This document shows positions 34,527-34,711 of a stretch of 34,711 nt of DNA, piece after piece; the stretch's first letter is position 1, and every line of letters begins with the position of its first letter. The translations under genes and the position numbers were made by a program. The DNA lies in assembly GCA_964496575.1 (NCBI GenBank), contig CAZCAC010000090.1:1-34711 (forward strand). Direction: 5' to 3'. The notes under the pieces are model-generated. The model had not been told where the DNA came from. It did not search any database and was given only the letters and a program-made list of their open reading frames with translations. Source of the stretch: CAZCAC01 sp964496575. GTDB taxonomy: Bacteria; Planctomycetota; UBA1135; GCA-002686595.

Positions 34527-34711
34527 GGACGCCCCAAAGCCTCGGCGCTCTGGCTCCGGCAACTGAGCAGGAGGGGGCTCAGCCCCGTCGATCACCTGCC
34601 CAGCCCCCGGCGACCGCCGTCGTCGACCTGTAGCTGTAGCTATGAAGGCCGACGCCGACGGTGGCTGGGCAGGAGATCGAGGGGCTTCGCGACCACCCGC
34701 CCTGAGTGAGA

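Larger units (their letters stand above)
34363..34711. other. 349-nt non-coding tail
   Basis: After the PFK stop I see no gene with a convincing start, ribosome site and composition. The stretch holds a 42-nt-spaced direct repeat (34434-34507), a hairpin (34508-34526) and further GC-rich inverted segments near 34391-34415. An ATG at 34642 opens a frame to the window end that is too short to judge. Confidence 0.5.

Overview
The window is a GC-rich (roughly two-thirds G+C) bacterial chromosome segment with about 24 protein genes and no rRNA, tRNA, CRISPR array or prophage that I can see. The gene mix suggests an uncultured, heterotrophic, environmental bacterium, most likely Planctomycetota or a relative. 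It includes a Tat-exported Gfo/Idh/MocA oxidoreductase, a HEAT-repeat secreted protein, a DUF2961/GH172 glycosidase, a DUF6807 'PmoA-like' lipoprotein, a sulfatase-fold enzyme, an ECF sigma factor with a long extracytoplasmic tail, and an Hdr/Tmc-type redox module. The taxonomic call is inference from gene content only.

Layout. 1-455: 3' end of a + strand gene next to two perfect stem-loops. 468-7655 (minus): a four-gene run of oxidoreductase, HEAT-repeat protein and two tandem paralogs of an exported protein. Each paralog has an in-frame TGA followed by 49 conserved codons, and both are read here as selenoproteins. 7907-12406 (plus): GH172 hydrolase, sugar ABC ATPase and permease, tightly packed. 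12437-18114 (plus): a small conserved protein with an upstream amber codon, a membrane-tethered ECF sigma fusion, a DUF4143 ATPase and two small unknown proteins. 18248-19177 (plus): sugar-binding lipoprotein, ending in a perfect 99-bp palindrome. 19279-24207 (minus): macro-domain protein, NarI/DsrM-like membrane cytochrome b, HdrD/TmcB-like Fe-S protein fused to a receiver domain, double Cys-PAS histidine kinase and a stand-alone receiver. 24676-28198 (plus): short pyruvate-kinase-like protein, M1 peptidase, DUF6807 lipoprotein. 28275-29834 (minus): sulfatase-fold lipoprotein. 29903-31483 (plus): GT-C-like membrane glycosyltransferase. 31501-32847 (minus) and 33124-34362 (plus): divergent ATP-type and PPi-type phosphofructokinases. 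34363-34711: repeat-containing non-coding tail.

Two candidate systems stand out. First, the tandem genes at 468-2024 and 2136-3689 both place TGA in the same context (MPFG-TGA-x-GTC). The 49 codons after it are open, free of indels, 41/49 identical in protein and end at a common position. A 19-nt hairpin of almost unchanged sequence sits 13 nt after each TGA. This is what an undescribed exported selenoprotein family with a U-x3-C motif would look like. Second, an electron-transfer complex appears wired into phosphorelay signalling: the Fe-S subunit itself carries a receiver domain, and the next genes encode a kinase with two PAS domains sharing an identical four-cysteine pattern and another receiver.

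Sugar metabolism is a secondary theme: GH172 plus RbsA/RbsC-like transporter, an RbsB-like lipoprotein 6 kb away, two phosphofructokinases and a truncated pyruvate kinase. All assignments come from reading the sequence; no database search was possible.
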